DNA of 13,108 nt. Source: SCUN01 sp046598935 (GTDB lineage Bacteria > Acidobacteriota > Vicinamibacteria > Vicinamibacterales > SCN-69-37). The stretch's first letter is position 1. Each line of letters opens with the position of its first letter. The stretch lies in assembly GCA_046598935.1 (NCBI GenBank), contig JBKJHW010000037.1, forward strand, positions 1 through 13,108, written 5' to 3'. Position numbers and translations under genes: made by a program. Shown piece after piece: positions 11,415 to 13,108 of this stretch. The notes under the pieces were generated by a model. That model did not search any database. It saw only the letters and a list, made by a program, of their open reading frames with translations, and had not been told where the DNA came from.

Positions 11415-13108
11415 ATGAAGAAGTTGATCCTCGCGGCCGTCCTCGTCGTCACCGTCGGCTTGAGCGCTCAACAAAGCTCGCCGCTCGCCGATCTTCTCAA
11501 CAGCGTGACCATGCGCAACATCGGGCCGTTCCGAACGTCGGCGTGGGTCACTGCGCTTGCCGTTCCGGACACGCCGCAACGCGAGCATCTCTACACGATT
11601 TACGCGGCCGCCCGGAGCGGGGGCGTCTGGAAGACAACCAACGGCGGGACGACGTGGGCGAACATCAGCGACAGCGTCGGCGCAGCGGCCGTCGGCGCGG
11701 TGGCTGTGGCGCCTTCCGACAGCAAGGTCGTCTGGTTCGGCGGGGGCGATCAGGCGAACGCGCGTTCGTCGATTTCGGGCAACGGCGTCTACAAGTCGCT
11801 CGACGCCGGCGCGACGTGGCAGCTCATGGGTTTGCCCGACTCGCATCACATCGCCCGCATCGTCATTCATCCGAAAGACCCCAACACGGTCTGGGTTGCG
11901 GCAATGGGCCATCTGTTTTCGAAGAACGCCGAGCGAGGTGTGTTCAAGACCACCGACGGTGGGCGGACCTGGAAGAAAACGCTCTTCATTAACGACGGCG
12001 TCGGCGCAATCGACATGGTCGGCAACAACACGAACCCGAACATTCTGTATGCCGCGATGTACGACAAGGAACGGCTGCCGTGGCAGATCATCGAAAGCGG
12101 CCCTGAAAGCGGCGTGTACCGCAGCGACAACGGCGGCGACACGTGGACGCGCCTGACCAACGGCCTCCCGGGCGGCAAGATCGGCCGAATCGGCATCGAC
12201 GTCTTCCAGAAGAACCCGCAGATTCTGTACGCGCTGCTCGAGAACCAGAATCAAAAGGCCGCGGCTCCGGCCGGCGCCAGCGTGAGCTCGACGAGCCCGC
12301 TCGCGCAGGGAATTATCGGCAACGAGTTGTACCGCACGGACGACGGCGGCGAGAGCTGGCGCAAAGTCAGCGGCGAGACGAACGTCGCCGGCGGAAAAGC
12401 GCCGTACTCGTTCAACCAGATCAAAATCAACCCGTTCAACGACAAGGAAGTCGTCGTCAACAGCGACTCCATGTTCCGCACACGCGATGGCGGCGTGACG
12501 TGGACGATGGACTTCATGAACAGGACCTTCGGTGATTTCCGCTGCATGTGGTGGGACGCCGAGGACGAAGACCGCGTGATGGCGTGCAGCGACGGCGGTG
12601 TGAGTATCTCGCTCGACCGCGGCCGCACAACGCAGTTCTTCCCCAACATGAAGGTCGGCGAAGCCTACGCGATCGGCGTCGACATGGACGATCCGTACAA
12701 CGTCTACGGCGGCTTCCAGGATCACGACTCGTGGAAGGGCCCGGTGAACTCACGCTGGGGCCAGGTCACGCTCGAAGACTGGATCACGGTCGGTCCGGGC
12801 GACGGCATGTACAACATGATCGACCCGACCGACAGCCGGTGGGCCTACAACACACGCGAGCTCGGATCGATGGGCCGGATGGACCAGAAAACCGGCGTGC
12901 GCGCCGACATTTCTCCGGGCCGCGCGAACACCGGCAACCCGCCGCTCCGCTACAACTGGATCGCGCCGATCGCAATGTCGCCGAAAGATCCCAACACGAT
13001 CTACGCCGGCGCGCAGTTGCTCTTCCGCTCGAAGAACCGCGGCGATACCTGGGAAGCCATCAGCCCGGACCTCACGACGAACAACCCGGAGCGGCTGCAG
13101 AAGAACGT
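11415..13108 (+). CDS. Secreted Asp-box (BNR) repeat protein, sortilin/VPS10-like 'glycosyl hydrolase' (3' end outside window)
   Basis: The frame is open from ATG 11415 to the right edge: 564 codons with no stop, so the gene is partial. A Sec signal peptide is clear (MKKLILAAVLVVTVGLSAQ, residues 1-19). The rest is a beta-propeller type sequence with at least seven Asp-box motifs: TTNGGTTW (74-81), SLDAGATW (128-135), TTDGGRTW (179-186), SDNGGDTW (237-244), TDDGGESW (308-315), TRDGGVTW (356-363) and SKNRGDTW (539-546). Proteins of this build are abundant in Acidobacteriota and are often annotated 'glycosyl hydrolase' or 'sortilin' from the VPS10/BNR propeller; no catalytic residues can be assigned, so the enzymatic label is unsafe. 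Full-length members are usually around 1000 residues, so much of the C-terminus is probably missing. No ribosome site precedes the ATG. It is transcribed away from the cassette at 9968-11153. Confidence 0.88.
   Translation, partial: MKKLILAAVLVVTVGLSAQQSSPLADLLNSVTMRNIGPFRTSAWVTALAVPDTPQREHLYTIYAAARSGGVWKTTNGGTTWANISDSVGAAAVGAVAVAPSDSKVVWFGGGDQANARSSISGNGVYKSLDAGATWQLMGLPDSHHIARIVIHPKDPNTVWVAAMGHLFSKNAERGVFKTTDGGRTWKKTLFINDGVGAIDMVGNNTNPNILYAAMYDKERLPWQIIESGPESGVYRSDNGGDTWTRLTNGLPGGKIGRIGIDVFQKNPQILYALLENQNQKAAAPAGASVSSTSPLAQGIIGNELYRTDDGGESWRKVSGETNVAGGKAPYSFNQIKINPFNDKEVVVNSDSMFRTRDGGVTWTMDFMNRTFGDFRCMWWDAEDEDRVMACSDGGVSISLDRGRTTQFFPNMKVGEAYAIGVDMDDPYNVYGGFQDHDSWKGPVNSRWGQVTLEDWITVGPGDGMYNMIDPTDSRWAYNTRELGSMGRMDQKTGVRADISPGRANTGNPPLRYNWIAPIAMSPKDPNTIYAGAQLLFRSKNRGDTWEAISPDLTTNNPERLQKN

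Noticed and set aside
11202..12725. 507-residue open frame on the minus strand
   Set aside because: It is the shadow of the Asp-box protein gene and runs through palindrome B and the promoter region; no family-like segments are seen.

Overview
The window is GC-rich and gene-dense, and it looks like a chromosomal stretch from an Acidobacteriota genome, most likely a Vicinamibacteria-type soil or sediment lineage. The basis is gene content: a VWFA-related protein of the type common in acidobacteria, a Tat-exported M24 peptidase, a prolyl oligopeptidase, and an Asp-box 'sortilin/glycosyl hydrolase-like' secreted protein. The taxonomic call is inference; there is no rRNA or marker gene here.

Layout. 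(1) 1-2213, + strand: an exported VWA-domain protein overlapping by 4 bases a Tat/lipoprotein Xaa-Pro-type peptidase. (2) 2214-4981: a prolyl oligopeptidase bracketed on both sides by decayed, same-orientation GxxExxY-family remnants. The second remnant has inverted-repeat ends, one of which supplies the peptidase stop codon. (3) 5083-9779, + strand: a class I-like PPK2 polyphosphate kinase followed by a tight TRAP transporter operon. The operon encodes a TatT lipoprotein, a solute-binding protein lacking the usual ligand arginine, and a fused DctQ-DctM permease, which together match the TPR-protein-associated TRAP (TPAT) type. (4) 9780-11375: a compact minus-strand cassette bracketed by two copies of a ~180-bp long imperfect palindrome. 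It holds a RimK-like ATP-grasp ligase preceded by a 32-codon ORF with a strong Shine-Dalgarno sequence, whose product ends in six consecutive cysteines. (5) 11415 to the right edge, + strand: a signal-peptide-bearing protein with at least seven Asp-box repeats, cut by the window end.

The most noteworthy item is the minus-strand cassette in (4). The hexacysteine mini-gene plus ATP-grasp enzyme could be an undescribed peptide-modification (RiPP-like) pair. Alternatively, the mini-gene could be a cysteine-sensing leader peptide controlling the ligase; five of its six clustered cysteine codons are TGT, while almost every other cysteine in the window uses TGC. I cannot decide between these from sequence alone.

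The other genes look like ordinary periplasmic and cytoplasmic peptide turnover, phosphate/energy metabolism and solute uptake, with mobile or repetitive sequence inserted between them.
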